From Mesostigma viride (lineage: Eukaryota > Streptophyta > Mesostigmatophyceae > Mesostigmatales > Mesostigmataceae): a stretch of 57,356 nucleotides of DNA. The first letter of the stretch is position 1. Each line of letters opens with the position of its first letter. The stretch spans positions 1-57,356 of the forward strand of contig RPFO01000755.1 of NCBI GenBank assembly GCA_009746045.1, in the 5' to 3' direction. The notes beneath the pieces were generated by a model. That model had not been told where the DNA came from. It saw only the letters and a program-made list of their open reading frames with translations, and made no database searches. A program made the translations under genes and the position numbers. Below are positions 56,958 to 57,356 of this stretch, piece after piece.

Positions 56958-57356
56958 ACAGAATCCAGACGAAGTTTTGACTTTTTATCAAATTATTGCT
57001 TTCCAACAATTACCCAATTTGTAGGTCCCAACGGCCGTTGGACCCCTGAAAGTACGCCTGAAACACGCCAACACATGCATTTTCGACACCCAACGGCCGT
57101 TGGACCCCCGAAAGTGGGCCTGAAACACGCCAACACATGCATTTTCGACACCCAACGGCCGTTGGACCCCTGAAAGCGGGCCGAAAACACGCCAACACAT
57201 GCATTTTCGACACCCAACGGCCGTTGGACCCGAAAGTGGGCCTGAAACACGCCAACACATGCATTTTCGACACCCAACGGCCGTTGGACCCCTGAAAGTA
57301 CGCCTGAAACACGCCAACACATGCATTTTCGACACCCAACGGCCGTTGGACCCCTG
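56958..57356 (-). other. 5' flank or intron with six palindromes in a 60-62-bp tandem repeat
   Basis: Palindromes at 57028, 57090, 57152, 57214, 57274 and 57336 (first base of each CCAACGGCCGTTGG). Repeat units contain GAAAGT(A/G)(C/G)GCCTGAAACAC, GCCAACACATGCATTTTCGA and the palindrome. The array runs off the window. No exon is seen. Confidence 0.85.

Overview
This is a repeat-dominated eukaryotic nuclear window with essentially no bacterial character: there are GT-AG introns, a LINE, three LTR retrotransposons, a long GC-rich satellite and TTTAGGG-like heptamers. The heptamers and a plastid-type tRNA-Ser remnant fit a green alga or plant lineage, but no species can be named from the sequence alone.

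Layout. 1-558: a 23-bp fold-back and non-coding DNA. 559-4372: a 5'-truncated, frameshifted LINE on the minus strand (end of endonuclease, reverse transcriptase, zf-RVT). 4373-7298: gene-poor DNA with scattered copies of the 14-bp palindrome CCAACGGCCGTTGG, small duplications, a degenerate telomere-like array and a tRNA-Ser-like sequence that lost its anticodon arm. 7299-7476: a GT/GC microsatellite. 7477-51552: one 40-bp satellite (about 24.3 kb, roughly 600 units) split by three LTR elements. C (7910-10746) has only gag. A (17275-25777) and B (29207-37597) are copia-like. 51655-53445: CA-rich low-complexity DNA. 53810-56957: a spliced minus-strand gene for a putative DDE-type transposase, continuing past the right edge.

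All three LTR elements lie inside the satellite, on the minus strand, with target duplications drawn from the satellite itself, so the satellite came first. LTR pairs differ at 0 (C), 2 (A) and about 5 (B) positions by eye, so all are young; yet the coding regions of A and B carry several frameshifts. A and B share an unusual order, gag - integrase - retropepsin-like - RT - RNase H, with DTQ or DTN instead of DTG/DSG at the protease motif and HGDD in the RT.

The most interesting signal is the palindrome CCAACGGCCGTTGG. I count 18 copies (16 perfect), all outside the satellite and retroelements. Each sits in a larger inverted motif with outer TTTC and GAAA arms, and every complete or partial intron of the transposase-like gene carries one to six of them. 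The very long open frames across the satellite (up to 2623 codons) come from a 40-bp unit poor in stop codons on both strands; they are not genes.
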